A DNA stretch of 64,000 nucleotides from Centropus unirufus (Eukaryota; Chordata; Aves; Cuculiformes; Centropidae): positions 182,176 to 246,175 of the forward strand of contig VYZI01000086.1 of the NCBI GenBank assembly GCA_013397695.1, in the 5' to 3' direction. The position numbers were made by a program, and so were the translations under genes. The notes beneath the pieces are model-generated. The model saw only the letters and a list, made by a program, of their open reading frames with translations. It searched no databases and was not told the origin of the DNA. Below, piece by piece: positions 1 through 15,000 of this stretch (positions within the stretch are counted from its first letter, which is position 1; each line of letters starts with the position of its first letter).

Positions 1-3000
1 TATTATCATGTCTTCTCATTGTTCATGTGTCTGCATTTCCATCACTCCCCAATCATAAGTATCTAAGGCCATGTAATAAATAAAAAAATAACCACACCTT
101 CATGAGCAAGGAAAAACAATATGGGAGCTCAGTGCCAGCAAAAAACACTCAGCAGCCATCTGCTCAGCATCAGCCCAGCACCAGTTAGTGCCCTGTGAGT
201 GGGAAGTACAGATCATTCCTCAAGGCCTGATGGTCAAAATGTCACTGATTTGATGTTCTTTGCAGAGTGCCTTCAATGTGACCTTTTCTGTACAAGAACT
301 ATTTCCACTGGTGTTTCTAGTAACACATCCATGTAAAAATTCTGCTGTAAACATATTGTGTCTATATTAAAAAGCTATGGGTAGGGAGCTGAAATTGGAG
401 TCTTTTGGTACGTTGTTCTCAGTTGGATTAAATGGGAAAAATTAACATGTGTGAAGGAATGAAGAAGAAGGGGCAGATTAATGCCCAGGCACAAGAGTGG
501 TCAGAAAAGGTGATATTTCTGGAGAGACACGTTTCTAAAGATGTTTAGGTACCTAAAGGTGTAGGTGAGTCCTGGGGTCTTCAGGTGGTCTGTTTTCTGA
601 ACCTCTGTGCAATGAAGGATAGCCTTTGGAAAATGGGTGCCTACTTTCTAGTGCATTATCCCTTCAGAATATTTTGGCACTTTTGAAAATTTCTCTATTT
701 ACATGCTGGAATTCTTACAACCTTACAATTCTTACAATTTGGTTTGTAGTAGTTATGAAAGCGTCTACCTCACAATTTTATCCTCTGCCCTGTGATGCCC
801 ATTTTTGGGCACAGTCTCCCTGATTTAGTTGGAGTTGACAACCAGCCATCAGCTCTGGGTTTTTTTACTGAGATCAACAGATGAAATAGAAGACATAGGA
901 ACTCACAGCTGTCCTAGCATTTGGATATCAAAGTCTGTACAAGTTCATAAGCAACTTGTAGTCTACCACCTACGTCTGTGGATGGAAGATTTTGAGCCTT
1001 TATTTCAGTGTTTCTGTAGTTATGCAGGCGTTATTATGTGTCCATGGGGGCTGTTGGTATTTGGGGGAGTAGAGCAGTCCCTTGCATTTTAAAGTAGAAA
1101 AGCAAGATTTGGAAACTCTGTTCAATTAATCCTGGATGTATTTACTTAGGAAGCCATATGGCTGATGCTTCAGAGCAGGGGACTGGAAGTTTAGCAAGCA
1201 TTGCCAAGTTGAAATATAAAGCCTGTAAAGGAGAAAGATCTTCACAAAAATACCTATGCTCTTTTTTTTTTTTCCAGCCAGCTTCACATAGTCACATGGG
1301 TGACTTTCACTTGTGTAAAAGAGTTAAGAGCATGATGGAAACCACATTTTGACCTTATATTTGTACAGTTGTGAGTGTGATTCATGATGCTGCTGGAGGA
1401 AGACAAGGAATCCTCTAGGCAGCTTGGGAAACTGTGGTTTTTGCAGCAGTCATGGTGCTGGTGGAGGCTCTCTGAAGGCACCAGTGACTCCTGGTGTGGA
1501 GCCACACACTGGAGATTGAGAAGCTTCAGTCTTCTGATGAAATTTTTAAGAAGAAAGATAATTTAAACTATCTTTATTCCCTTTCTAGGCTATGCCACTA
1601 GGAAATGCATGTGTTGGTCTTGGCATCCAAACAGCATTGTGGGCCTTCTTTGCTGTGCATCCTGAATTAACAAGGCTTATAGGCAGCACGGAACATATCA
1701 AGCTTTAGTCTACTTCAGGGCTCAAATTCTTCTCTTTGCTGTGTGCAGGTCAGGGAGAGCAGAAGTCTGTTGCAGAATGACGGGATCTGGGGACAGCCAG
1801 CCAAGTTAAGAGACTGATTATTGGCATGAGCTAACATGAGTATGGATTTTGTGGTATGTAGGTAAGGAAATGTGCAGTGAAAAGCACATCCTCTCTGCTA
1901 ACCACTGATAGCTACTTTGTCTGATGCCATCGTGTATTGACCAATCTCTCTCACAGACCTGACTGTTGCCTCCAAAAGTCCTGCCGAAAGGCTGTTCAGA
2001 AATTAATTTGTATGAGGGTGAAACGCCTAATTTTATCCCCAGAAAATATGATTGTGTTACTGTACCCATACATTTCCCTAGGAATAAACAAGGGCAGCCA
2101 GGTGAGCTCAGGGACAGTTTGACTTTTTTCAGGTATTGCTGCATTCAGCAGAGCAAGGCATGTTCTTCTGTTGTTCCCTCATACAGTAGGCTGATCAGGG
2201 ATGGAAAGGCTGACCATTTCTTCTCTAGATCTTCCACACTGTCATGTCATGTTTGAACATGGACAGGCAGAATCATACTGTACTTCAGAGGATTATGCTT
2301 TGTTCCGTAGCACCTGTGTTTCCATGTGGGTACTGGGAACACATCGTTTGCACAAGTATTTTTCACGCTTACTTTGCATTGGTAGATAAAATGCACTTTC
2401 TGAGCATCTGATACAGGTCTTTTACCTGCAATTCCTGATGACTGAGAGCGTGTATGGCAGGGATCTGTATTCATATGCTGATGCCATTAACAGCGAATTA
2501 TGTTTCTTCTGTTTGGGTGTGAAATCCCGCCATTTCCTCTAGTGTCTTCTGTGTTACCATGATGGCCGGTGTCATCCCCAATCAACTTTCCTTAGGATAT
2601 TCCTAATTTTTTGTGACACTTGTAAAAATAAGTCCACTCCAATGCTTGCAGAATTTCTCCAATAAGTCTTGCAGCTCCCCTCATTTTGCCATCTCCTTTA
2701 TCATCAGACAGTTTCTGGGCAGAATTTTGTGTTTTCTACGTGGTACTCTGTCAGCACATTTACTGAAGAGAACTCAGATGGTTCCAGTGGTATTCCTACG
2801 GTATAAAAAGTGAGTCAGCTTTTCTGAAAGAGTTATTTGGCTTAATTTGTAATAACTAACCTTCAGTAGCCATGTTGCATGGCTTTATCCCACTTCCCAT
2901 TTACCTCTGTGCCTTCTTTCTATAAAGCAAGTGAAACAAGCTTGAAAAAATATGTTAAAAAAGGACATCTGTTTAAATTGAAACAATGAGGTGGCTTTTT

Positions 3001-3747
3001 TTTGCTTCATCCAGCAGCAGTGATGCAGGCAATGCTGTTAAAGATGCATACAATACATACTAAAATGCAGCTTTTTTATATTTTAAATGTTAATTCCGTA
3101 GGAGAATGTTCTGCTTCTGTATACACCTGGACTTTGGAAGTGAAAGCACTGTACTGTGTGTTAACAACGTGGTTGGTGGCACTCAGTGGAAAAGGGATGT
3201 CTGGTCTTTTCCCATAGTGTTTTGTGTTAAGTTTTTTATTTTTATCATTATATGTGGGTGAGCGTAGGAACTTTATTTGCTGTTGCCTTCCTTGCTAATA
3301 CTGCTGCTGCTCCAATATCTTCAGCTTTACCCAGCCCATTTGGTAAGCTACCGTGTCACCATTTTGTTGTCCTGGATTAACAGTGAGCATCAGCTGCAGC
3401 CAGACAGGATGGAAAATTTGGGAGCAACATCTCTGCCTGGAGCCAGTCACAGTATGGTCTTGGTGACAGCTGCTGGCAGTTTGTAGCAATAGCTGGTGAA
3501 GTAAAATAAGAAAGCTTGGTAAAAACGTGTAAGAGACAGCTAGGAATTTGTACAGCTCATAGCCAGTCTTTTAATACCTTCTGTTTTCTCTTATTAGTGT
3601 GTGGATCTCCAAATCAGAGCCTCTAAAAATCGTAGATGAGGCTTGAACAATAATGGCTGGCAACAGCGCAAACATGAATTTTACAACAACTAGTCAAATA
3701 TTCTGGGACATATAATGGGACATCATTTAAACTATATATTACCTAAA

Positions 3748-3808
3748 ATGTTGGACCAAGTGATCCCTGAGGTACCTTCCAACCTGGCATTCCGTGATTC
3801 TGTGAAAC
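3748..3808 (+). repeat. CR1 LINE fragment, extreme 3' end, sense orientation
   Basis: The block reads like the last 60 bases of a CR1 retrotransposon. A ttggaccaagtgatccctga stretch is followed by accttccaacctgg and then by two copies of the degenerate 8-bp tail unit (attccgtg, attctgtg). CR1 copies in birds are usually truncated at the 5' end and end in a short tandem tail rather than poly(A), which fits. It is an inert remnant in intron 1 with no coding capacity. The boundaries are good to about 10 bases. Confidence 0.8.
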
Positions 3809-6418
3809 AAAATAAAACAGAATGGTGTCCATAATGATGGTAACATTAGCTTGCCTTACTGTTAATATGAATGCTAGTAAGATAAATATTGAATATCTGT
3901 AAATAAGCTGTCATTATACTAGCACGAAACCTCCATTCGAACTGTAATTCTTCTTGAGAAAGAGGCAATAGTTCTCTTTAATCTTTTCAACAGGCGCACT
4001 ACACTGAATCATTTCCTTTAATTGCTGTTCTAAAACATATAACAGTTTTTTAATGCCTACTTTTTGTATTTATCTTTTTACTTTCCATTAATTGCAGTAT
4101 TTCCATTCAAGCCTAAAAATTAAATAGCTTCCTCAGTGTGTTTCTTCTCTGCTGTATGTAAACATGGACTTTTTATTAGCCCCATTTCCAGTGAAGCTGA
4201 AAATGCACTAATGCCTAATGCACAGAAGGGCTTTTGCCAGTTGTCTTAGTTACAGGAGCTTTGAAGGAAGCTCAGAAAAGCTGTCATAAAGAACAAACCT
4301 TCTCTCTTTCTCTTATTGTGGGGAACTTATATTGTGTTTAGGGGACTGAAGAGCAGCACCAAGAGTCAGTGGAATGGCTGCTCACTTCTGCCTTTCCAGT
4401 GGCTGCTCTGGGTGGCTCTGCAAGCTTTGGCAAGTTAAAGTCTAAAACTGTGTGCTGGAGCTAGGGATCATGATAAAGTCCTCCTCTCTCCTTTTGTTTA
4501 AACAGTCCCTCTACTTCATCTATTTGCCTTGATTGTGGATTTGCTTGTGTTACTGGTATATCAAAATCCAATTAGAGTTGATGAGATGAATGGGGATAAA
4601 GAAGTCTTAAAGTATTTAACAATGAATCATCTTTCATAGCAATAAGATATGCCAAGGCCAGTAGAATTTGGCCCTTCTGTCATTTAGGACATCACAGTAG
4701 TTGTTTTAACAAAGAAAACTTGGAGGAGAGAGGAGCAAGCGAGGCACCTCTAAACCTTTCACTGCATCTCAAATAGGAGCATTCCTCCTCTGAATTTTTA
4801 AAGTATTTCACTGTTTTTGACAAAAGATGTTTTACAAGCCAGATAAGGGTACCTCTGTGAGGATGAATGGTCTGTAGATAAATGCAGCAGACATTGCCTC
4901 CTCAGACTCTTCTGAAGAGACTCACAGCAGTTCAGCAGCAAAAAAATGAGTGTGTTAGTCCCTGTGCTCCCAAAGGAGCTGTGGCAAAGCTTCAGGGTGG
5001 GATGAGGGAATCCACTTTGTGTCCCACAGCTTCTGGATCCACAACAGAATGTAAGCTGAGTTTAGATGGTAGGAAACCTATGGTTGAAAAGCTTTTCTGG
5101 TGACCTGACCATCCTATTGGAGAAGAGAATTGCAGGTTAGTTTGTGTCTCAAAAGAGTACCAAAGCAGAAGCAGTACAGTTACATGTGTATTATTAGCTA
5201 TCTGGTAGTGTCACCTGGTATTATGATTCTCTGAAATTTTCTACTTTTTTCTTCTTTTTCTTTTTTTTTTTTAATAAAACCATGACATTTCACCACCTCA
5301 ACCATTTGTGTTGAAATTTATAGTTTTTATCCTGCTCTGGCTGACTTATTTTGGGGTTTGTTTCAGTCAGAATTTATCAGTTTGAGTGCAAAGCTAGATA
5401 AAAAAATACAGGGCTTTGTTGACATGAGAATGAACACACAGAGTTGTACACACATTCAAAAGTGTCAGTTTTTTCATTAAGCAAAGTAACAAAGAACACC
5501 TAATGTGTGAGGGATATGCCGTTATATTCAGACCCATACATATGTGCAATACCCACAAACACAGGCACTCCTACATCTCAACTATTTAAGAAACAGTGTG
5601 TATGCATAGAAATACAAAACGATTAATTTTTTTTCTTTTAATGCAATACAGAGACTTTTGGTGAGTGATTACATGTTATAAACTATTTTGAAATAATATT
5701 TATAAACTATGGTGTGTCAGCTGTAATTTTGAATTTTGATACCTGGAAATATTTTTTTATTAATAAGATGATGCCCTTTAGTAGGCCATTTCACTGGAGT
5801 CTTGTGCTAAATGCTAGGAGCACGCCATGGAATTGTAGCTTCTCCAGTGCAGTCCTTCAAAGCTTCCTTGTCCCATTCTACCCCTCTGGCCTGTGGAGCA
5901 GTTATCTTTATAGGGGTATTCTGATCACATAGCTTCACATGCACAGCAAAGCATCACCTCCTTGAATATCCGACTTGCTTGCTGATAAAGAAATTATATC
6001 CCTGATGAACCTGCTACAAAGGGAGATGATGGTCACTCTAGCTGGCAGGTGGTCTGACCCAGAAGGTCCCTAACATGCACGTAGTTGTTTCAAGTGTGTG
6101 CGTGTCGGATTTATCTGTAGGCAGTTGCTGCTGTTAAGGAATGTGCATTCTAAATAGGCACACTTGCATATTTCACAAAACTTTTAGAAGTAAGGAACAG
6201 GCTGCATGTGGTGTCTATTCTGTGGGTTCTGGAGGAACTGACACATTTCAATTTCATCAGCTTTCTTCCTACTTCTTTTAGCTGTTAGGAGGATAGGAGT
6301 TGAGAGAACAACCATGGTTATTAAATCCATCTCCATTAAATCCAATGCAGGAGAGTGCACAGAGCATCTGTACACCACAGCCTATAGAAATGCCTTCCTT
6401 TTGGGATTCGGGGCAGAT

Positions 6419-6458
6419 ATTTCCTTCCTAAAGGAAGGAAATGCCTAAAAAGGCATTT
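6419..6458. repeat. two overlapping short inverted repeats
   Basis: A 10-bp perfect inverted repeat (6419-6428 with 6433-6442, loop taaa) overlaps an 8-bp perfect inverted repeat (6439-6446 with 6451-6458, loop aaaa). They share bases 6439-6442, so only one hairpin could form fully at a time. The site is in intron 1 and no function is evident. Confidence 0.7.
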
Positions 6459-9022
6459 AAGTATTAAAAGCAACTTCTGGCTTTGACTTTGGCTTCTTTA
6501 GTAGGAGCGGCACATGAAAAACAGAGCCGCACACAAATGAAAAACAGAGCAGTATGAAAAATGTGTGTAGTCGCAGAGCCAGAGGGCTGGACCTTCACTG
6601 GGACAAAACCAGGTTATTATAGAGTGGAAGAGACTATGGGTTTGCTCTCCTTAGCCTCGTTTTGTTGCTGTTTTTTCTCTCTTGGCTGCATTGCTACCTG
6701 TGTTTGGGAGGAGGAGCAGTAACCAAGGTGTGAGTGAGTGCAAATACAGATGGTAACAGAGAACGTAATTGGTTTTGAAGGACTGACTTGGGCCTGCTGG
6801 AATGAGAACGCTTGCCTCCTCATGATGGCCCATGTGTGCTGCACAGAGATACAGTGGGGATCTACCAAAGGTACACAGCCTGCCAAAAGCAGATCTGTAT
6901 CCACCAGAGAAATTCACTACAGCATGGTGCCTGAAAGAGCTGGAGAGGGAAACATGACTTATGCAAAAGGAGAAGAGGAAAGACGCAGAATTTTCAATTA
7001 TGAAAGAAATGTGTTCTTTCCAGAAAAAAAAAAGCAATCAGAATGGCAGTTTGCAGCTCATCCTGAGTATGATTAGGAGAATGTAAATAACCAGTCATTT
7101 TCCATAAAATGGGATCAGTACATTAGGGCTTTCTTTGCAATAATAAAATCCTTTTTAAACTTTAAACAAAGCCGTTATCAGATCATTACACGTGCTCCTG
7201 AGCTGTTTTTCGTGTGGACTGAACTGAAATGAACACCGCAGCTAATGACTTTTTTGGCAGCAATGGCCTGGCACTGCACAGGAGGAGGCGACGAGACCCG
7301 GGCCCTGAGGCATCCTTTTCACCGGCTCCAGCCAATTAGGGATTTGAGCAATGCCCTCCTGCTCTCTCCACTTGTGTTGCTGCCCTGCAGCCTCTCTCCT
7401 GCGGGGGAAGGGATGAAAGCCGCCCAGCTGTCATGTTTTGCAGGCAATGGTTATGTTGCCGGCTTCATCTCTTTCCCTCCCACCTCACTTTTGCAAGAGG
7501 AGGAGGCTGCTCACAACCTCATTACTCTCATTTCCACTCTAAACACATCCGTGTCCAGTGCATGCCTGCTTTGTTCCCAGCACATTTGTCCTTCGGCTTA
7601 CATAGCTCTCTCTTGTCCTCATTGTGTAATCCCCTTAGCAGGCAGGGTCATATCCCCTTACCCTCCTTATCCCACTTCATGCAAGGCTTTGAAAGTCACG
7701 CATCTCACCTCCTGCTAGAGAGACTCTCCATTGCCTCCTTATCTCGGGAATCCTTTTTTAATCTATTGCACTATCACCTCACCTTTCTTGAATGGAGAAA
7801 AGCTGACTTAACACCTGTGGCAGTCAGCCTCGTGGATGGGTATCACCAGTGCCTTCTGCAGTTGCAGCCCTGGTGCAGCCTCTTCTGGAAATGCACCTTT
7901 GTGTTGCATGTGCCTTTTTCTCTGTGGGTCTGGTGTGAGTGGTTCTCCATACACCTGTGGTCAACTGGCATTCAGAAATCCTTTTCCTCCACGATTTGCA
8001 ACTTTAGGAACTTAGGACTTCTGGCCTTGGTCCCAGCAGCACAACCTTGAATTTGTCGCTATTGAATTTTATCACAGATTTATTATTGCATTTCAATGCT
8101 GTTTTCTGCTATTTCTGAATGTTATTAGGAAAAAAGATCATTGAATACAAAGTGATTCCAAGTTTCACAGTACTGCTGTTGTGTACAGTGACTAATGAGC
8201 CTGTAAATCACTTTTTAATTCTTTTCAAGTTTTCTTGCTGCTAAATCTTAGCTTTGTAAGACCAGCAGATAAACAAACTGATAGTTCTACTTTTCCTCAA
8301 GTTCCCACAGACAGCAGAGTGAGAAATCGCTATGGATCTTTTGCTGCTGTGAATGTCATTACTGCCTCTCATTATGTTCAGAAGGAAGCTGTGTAAGATC
8401 AGTTCAGTCGTTATTACAGAAATATAATAGCCGTATGGACAGTGACAGACTAGGGCTTAGTTAAGGATGGGATTGGGCTGATAGTGCTTTGCATCTGATC
8501 CAGAGCTTTCGTGTAACCAACAGGCCTGGTTGCTACTGTTGCCCCCAGGGCACCTTGCTGCTGGTGATGCGAAAGCAAACCCGTTCTCCACGTACTGACC
8601 ATGCGTGTGTGTTAGATGGATGCAACAATTCCCTGGAGGAGCTTCCGCTCCCAACCTCCGCTGCAGAAACTACCCTTCAGAGTTGTTTTGCAGAGTCTTT
8701 GCTTGCTATATCTATTCTGACAACTTTTATGCTGTCTTCTGTCATCCAGGAAAAAGCATGAAAGAGTATGTTTTTTTCTGAACTTTTGACTCAGGATTGC
8801 ACATATTATATTTTCTTCCTCTCTCAAGCTGGATGAACTGTGCCACGTAGTCACTGGCTCACTGCATGTTCTGTTTTTTTGTTTTATTCTTGTTCAGAGA
8901 TTAAGAAGTTCTGGTGATTCACTTGGGCTTAAGATTGGGTAGTACTATGCTGTAGGTTACTCCTACATGTCTGAAGACTGTTACACAAGCAGGAAGGAAT
9001 TCCTGTGCTGACTGATCTGCTG

Positions 9023-9046
9023 AAACTACCAAACTACCAAACTACC
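9023..9046. repeat. tandem 8-mer, three perfect copies
   Basis: The unit aaactacc occurs three times head to tail without interruption. It is a minor tandem duplication in intron 1 with no associated feature. Confidence 0.85.
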
Positions 9047-12000
9047 AAAGCTCCTTCATCGGAGACTCTCAAAATCTTCCCTTCCCTGGTCAGTCCTGAG
9101 GTACAAGAGTGTCTTGTACCATCATAGGCTTTGAACATAGTTCTAGTATGATGGCATGGGGAGCACTAGAGGTTCTTAATTTTCCTCCTTTACTTTCTTC
9201 ACGTAGGGATTCTAGAAGTTCAGATTTTTGCATGGATTTATTAGGAGGCAACCAATCAACAAGATCATTTAAGAAGCAATAAAGGATTTAAATATCGGAT
9301 ATTCCTGTTTCAAGACATTTAGTCATGACTATCTTGCATTTTTATGTTTTGAGGTCTTATATCTCAGTAAAATTTGAAAACTATTTTAAAGTTTGAGGTC
9401 AAACAATATTATTCTGTGTAAGCCACATTTCTGTTGCCTTTGTGTATTGCTGCTGCAGGATTTGAAAGTGTGAAAAGCGGGGACAACTGCTACATTTAAG
9501 CTTCCAAAAACTTTCTGGCTTCCCAGGTAAATATTCTCTGACTATATCAGTTTGCTGATGATCAGTTACTCCCTTCTGTTGTGCTACATACAGTACTAGA
9601 CCTTCAAAACAACCACTATTTCTTTGGTTAGGAGTGTACTTGCTTGTTGATAATGAGCTGCATATATAGATGTTTGAAGTTATACTTGTTGAAGACTTGG
9701 GAAGGATGGAAGACATAGACATAAAAGACATAGACAACTGGAAGAAAGTAAACCTAGTCTACCCTAAATATTAGTTAAACAAGCAAGTAAACAGACAAAA
9801 AATAGGCACACAGTGGCCACAAATTTCAGATGTGAAGGGAAACTTACGGGTCTGGGGAGGACCTAGTAGTTTGTTTAGCCAAGCAAATGTGGAGGATTAA
9901 AAAATTTGGAAGGTCATGCGTTGATCTTTATCTGCCTTGACAGACTGTTGACTTGCAGTACTGCACTATCAGTGCCCTCCCAGGTGCTCAAAGGCAGGGC
10001 AGAGCAGGGCAGTGCTGTCTGTGTAACCCCACTAGCTGGTGGTCCCTGTCTCACGAGCAGGGGTGCAGCAGGGCAGTGTCAGGCTGCAGGCAATGCTGCG
10101 CTCTGCTCTCCAAGCTGGTGTCGCAGGAGAGCTGTGCCAGTAGCTCTGAGGTCACTGATGAACAAAATGTTTGACTCATTTAAAGGACAGGCTGTTACAG
10201 AGCTGCTCTGTCTGACCATCAAAATCTTCAGCGGGGTGGGTGCCCATTCTTCATCTGGGACCAGAAGGGAGAGCTTGGAAATCCAGTGCTGAGGCTGAAA
10301 AGCCACTATAGGAAATTGCTCCATCTCTTGGAGCCTATCAATGAATGGCAAAAAGGCAGAACTTGAAAACATCCGCTCGTCTCCCATGTTGTAGCTCATG
10401 TGGCCTCTCAAGCTCTGTGGTAACGCTCTCATCTACCAGTCACAGCATTGTCCAGGGGGAGTAGAAAGAGAGGTGATCATTATCATTTTTGAAAGTGGCA
10501 GATGTAAACAGAAGACTTCTCTGGTGAAAGTGCCACTGACTGGGAGTGGTTGATGAAGTGAGATGCTCTCCATCCTGTGTTCATTCGTACCTAGTATGAC
10601 AAGGCTGGATTCCCCTGTGTGCGCTCTACCCACAGTCAAATCTAGATGTTGACTCCTATGGACTTCTCCCATCCCAAATGCTGCCTGAAATATTAAGACT
10701 GGTTTTAATTAGGTTTAATCTGAGTGCCAGAAGGATTGTTTTTCCTTTTGTCATATACTGGAACACTGTCTCTGCCTCCCCGCCTTCTGTTAGCCTTTTG
10801 TTGTGCTGAAAGTCAGTCATGGTGTGGTGAACACTCCTTGAATGCCATGAGTTTGGATGAAACATATCCAGACTTTGCTGGCAGGAGTAGATCCCTGGCC
10901 AAATACCAAACAGACTGGGCCTTCTTCAGAGCAAATACACAATAAGAGGAAGAAGGATATTTAGAAAAAAAAAATAATTTTGAGGAAAGAGCAGCTTAGC
11001 TGCAGATGAGTTTTCAGCAGTGCAGGTGCAACATTAGCAGAGCATCCTGGGTGCGTGTTGACCAGATGAATGCTGCAAAGATGCTGCCTCACTGCTGCAT
11101 CGGGTCTCCATGGTTAGCCTCTGCTACCGTCCTATATATACCTTTTGGAAGGGGATAGAGGCAGGGAATGTGGAACACTCAGCAGTGCAATGTCAGGCTC
11201 AAGCAGCCTTCTTGGCTCTCACTTTGTGCCTTAGCTTTTGCCCAGCTGCAGGCCCTTGAAAACAGCTGTGTGCCCAGGTAGTGAGAAAGCAGGCCATGGC
11301 TCAGCAGAGGAGCTGCAGTTGAGGGGAGAACCAGTCCTATTTCTATCATGACTTGAACAAAAAGGTGACTTGCATCTAGCCACCTTCCTGAGGTGCATGG
11401 TCCTGCATGATCAGGCTGCAGCCCTGCAGGTTGCTGAGCAGGTCAAGGCTGAAGCCATCCAGCCACTCTTCAGGAACAGCTTGTGCCCCATATTCAAAAC
11501 ACACCTGACCCCACTAACATGGGTTTCTTTCTGGTGACCATGGACCACCATGCAACTTCTTCACAAGTGACCACAACTAACGTGTAGGAGCTGTGGCATG
11601 CCTGATACATCAGTATTCAGGAAGCCAAACGGCCACAGGGCTCTAAGCCATGCTCCACAAGCTATTGATGGGTGCAGAAGCCACCTCCTTTCTCTAATTA
11701 TTTGTTTTAGCTTGCAGACTGGGATGCTGCTTTTGATGTCTCTGAACTACAAGTTCTTTTTCCTTAGATGATCAGGCATGCATATTTAAAACTACATTTC
11801 ATGAAATTAGGTCTGAAAATTCCCAACAGAAATATATTTTTGCATTTTATTTTTATCCAGAGATGACCACATTTTTTACTCCATCTGACTTAAAAGATAC
11901 ATCAATTAATAGAACCACTGACGACTAAACTGTAAAACAGAATAATTTCTCTCATTCACTGAAGTGTCTTGCATTAAAACAAGCATAAGCCTGATGATGA

Positions 12001-15000
12001 GGAAATTAAATTTACTAAGAGTTCCAAGTATTTTTGTGTAAGTGGAAGGTGTAATGAAGCTGAGATTTCACTGTAAGAATGTGACTATTATAACCATTCT
12101 TGATATGCATATGGAGATCAGGTCTTTGGTCTCATTATTCTTTCTGAATCTTCCTACAAATGGCATGTAATTAATTATTTCCTTATAGGAAAATTCTATA
12201 GGAATAGGTACTTGCTACTGTATTAGCAAGAAATTATTAGTTTTGAGCCAAAACACACTGCAGGGATGTTTTCAAGCTCTTGTGTTGCATGTGTGTCTGT
12301 GTATCCCATCCCCACATTCGTTGTTCTTGGACCTCTTGGGCCATATCTAATTCTTCATCCTGCATCAAAGTGACTCTGATGTTTTCTCTCCTGCTGTTCA
12401 TTAAATGGTCATTGGCCTCTTCTCCTCATTGCAGTCACCAGTCTGATTTTTAACCTGTTTTCCCCACAAGAATAAGTGACACGGCCCTGGTTGGTTGTAG
12501 TTTCTGCCCTAACCTGCATGGGAAGTATTAAACCTTGGTGTATGGTTAGAGTGTGGATGGGTGGGGGTGCTGGGAAACAGCTGGGTTGTATACACAATTT
12601 GCATTTCCTGTCAGAGCTCCTTTAACTCTACTTTCTTGTAGTTGATAGAGGCACTGTTGATGTTGGGGGTAAACATGTGATCTATTGCCTGAGAAGTTGA
12701 TGGTGAGTAGCCAGACCAGCTCCATGATAATTTACTATTCACTTTGGGATCTGTCTGGGAGTTGGTATTTTACTTTCTAATTATTTTTTTTTGACCAGCA
12801 CTACGGTTTGACCTCTGAGGGCATTAATTTGGTGGCAACTTACTCCCAACAACTATTCATGTACTTGTAATTGTGTCCCGGCAAGGAAAACTGCTGAACC
12901 TTAAAAAAATTTTTGAAAGGAAATAGGAGAGTGGTGCCACTTACAGAAAGTAGCTGTGCAACAGCAGGTTGTTAAGCTTGACATCAGTGCGTCTTATCAA
13001 AATCTCCTCCACAGTTTTTCAGGGCCAGTCTGGTGGCTGTCCCCTGCCCTGGGTTGACTATGCACTCAGCTCTGACCTGGTGGCAGCACGAGAGTGGAGG
13101 CAGCATCCCTGTTGCCTTAGTTTGCGCGGGCTGGTGTCTCTGATGATACTTGCTGCAGGGAGGATGTGGGCGAGTTGCTTTCTTCTGAAGATAAAGCTCA
13201 TGGCATCTTCATTTCTTATTAGCTCCAGCAGAGGTCGATCCTGTACTAAAGGTAACCCACATCAGCTTCATAGGTGTAGTCAGGATCATCCGATGTGAGA
13301 AGAGAGAATTCTGCTGTATTGCTGGCTTACGTGCCCCTCCGTGTTGTAGCAAATCTTTTCGTATTGCTTTGCTCCTGCTTGTGAAGAGCTTAAAGGAAGA
13401 TTTCTGTTTGTTTGAGTCCCCTGCCTGCCTGATGAGAGCCTAGCAGAAGAGTCAAAGGCATTCATTTCTGTTCCTTGGCAGACTGTAAAGCAGGAACAAT
13501 TTGAATGTGATCTCTTGCCTATTTTGGGAAACTTATACAATTTTCAGAGGTAGGCCAGTTATTTTTAAGCCTCCCTGGACATGCTTTTAATGCAGGATTT
13601 GTTCTGGATGCTGTCAAGGTCGGCCTTTCGCTTCGTGAAAAAGTTTCCCTCCTTTGGGGAAATGTCTGAAAGATCTAATTAGCTGTGTGCCTTGGTCCTC
13701 TCTCATTTCCTCACACCCTCCTAAATCTATCACTAGACCTTTCAGCTTCAGCCAAGATGGATCGCAATGGCTCTTGTCTGCCTTCCCCTGGATTCATCCA
13801 TTTTATGTGCAGGTTTTCTCTCGACTACATGAGAAGAACGTTGCAACAGAACTGTGCAGAGACGCAGGGAGGATGGCATTTGGAAAATAAAGCCTTGAAA
13901 TTGAGGAGGTGAAAATATCAGCAGCATGGGTAGTTTCCTGGGATGATTCTTTGCGACCTCCTTAGATCTCTTCTTAAGTTGCACATGTTTTACATTCATT
14001 TAAGTAGTGTTGTGAATATGAAATGAAAATAAGACACTGATTAGTGAAGCTGCCCTCCTGCACCCCTGTTCTGAGGATAAAGAACCTGTCCAGGGGAATG
14101 CTGAGCTCTTCCCTCTGCTTTTGGAAGCAGTGGGGGTTGCTGCATCCTCGCTATCAATTGGGATTGGGTTCCGCATTTTATTTTGCCAGAGCTTAAGAAT
14201 CAAAATAGCTGAGATCTGTAATGAACAGGAGGACATAAATTATGTAGACAAATAAACTACAGAATATAGCAATTCCTGCTGCACCTTTATCTTGACCTGT
14301 GCAAATTACAAACTTTACATGTTCCATATGGAAACCCTGCATATAAATTAGTTTCTCTGCATCTGGGCTTCTCAAATCTCTGTGGATGTGAGATGTAGTA
14401 GCTTTCAGATCTCCTTAGTTTTAAGGCAGCAGCTCCTTCTCTACCATGCTACCAATCTCAATGAGACTTAGGATATGAAGACAGTGGACTCAATTAGGGT
14501 GTAGCGTGCATTCACTTTAAAGGAGTATATAGTGTTTTCCAGCCTAATTCTGACACCATTAAAGATAGCGCACTTTAAAAACTTATTCTCTGAATCCTCT
14601 TCTCTTATTCACATGTTTTGTCTCTGTTACCCAGAAGGAGAGGGTTGATGGATTAATCTTTGTCCTGATGCTAGTAAAAAAAAGTAATTCTTACACATTT
14701 TTCTGTTACACATACAGTTTCCCAATACAGGGTTAAGCGTTACTTCTGATTTCAGCAATGCCCAGTACTATCAGAATATCACCCTCCTTGCCTTCTGTAA
14801 AGCTGTAGCTTTATATCCTTGTTTTAATGCTGTTGTCCACATATTTGTGTGCCTCTTAAAAGCAGGTGCTTTATTGGGCAGGTGAAGTTAGACCTAACAC
14901 TCACTTCAATTGCATTTCTGCCTGTCTGTAGCATGTTAACTTTTTGACTACATCTAATCAGTTCCAGGAATGGGGCAATATTTCCAGTAGTATCTGTACT

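Noticed and set aside
7433..8050. 205-codon open frame, plus strand, in intron 1
   Set aside because: It overlaps another open frame of 157 codons in a different phase, a sign of stop-poor pyrimidine-rich sequence. There is no recognisable domain and no splice context.
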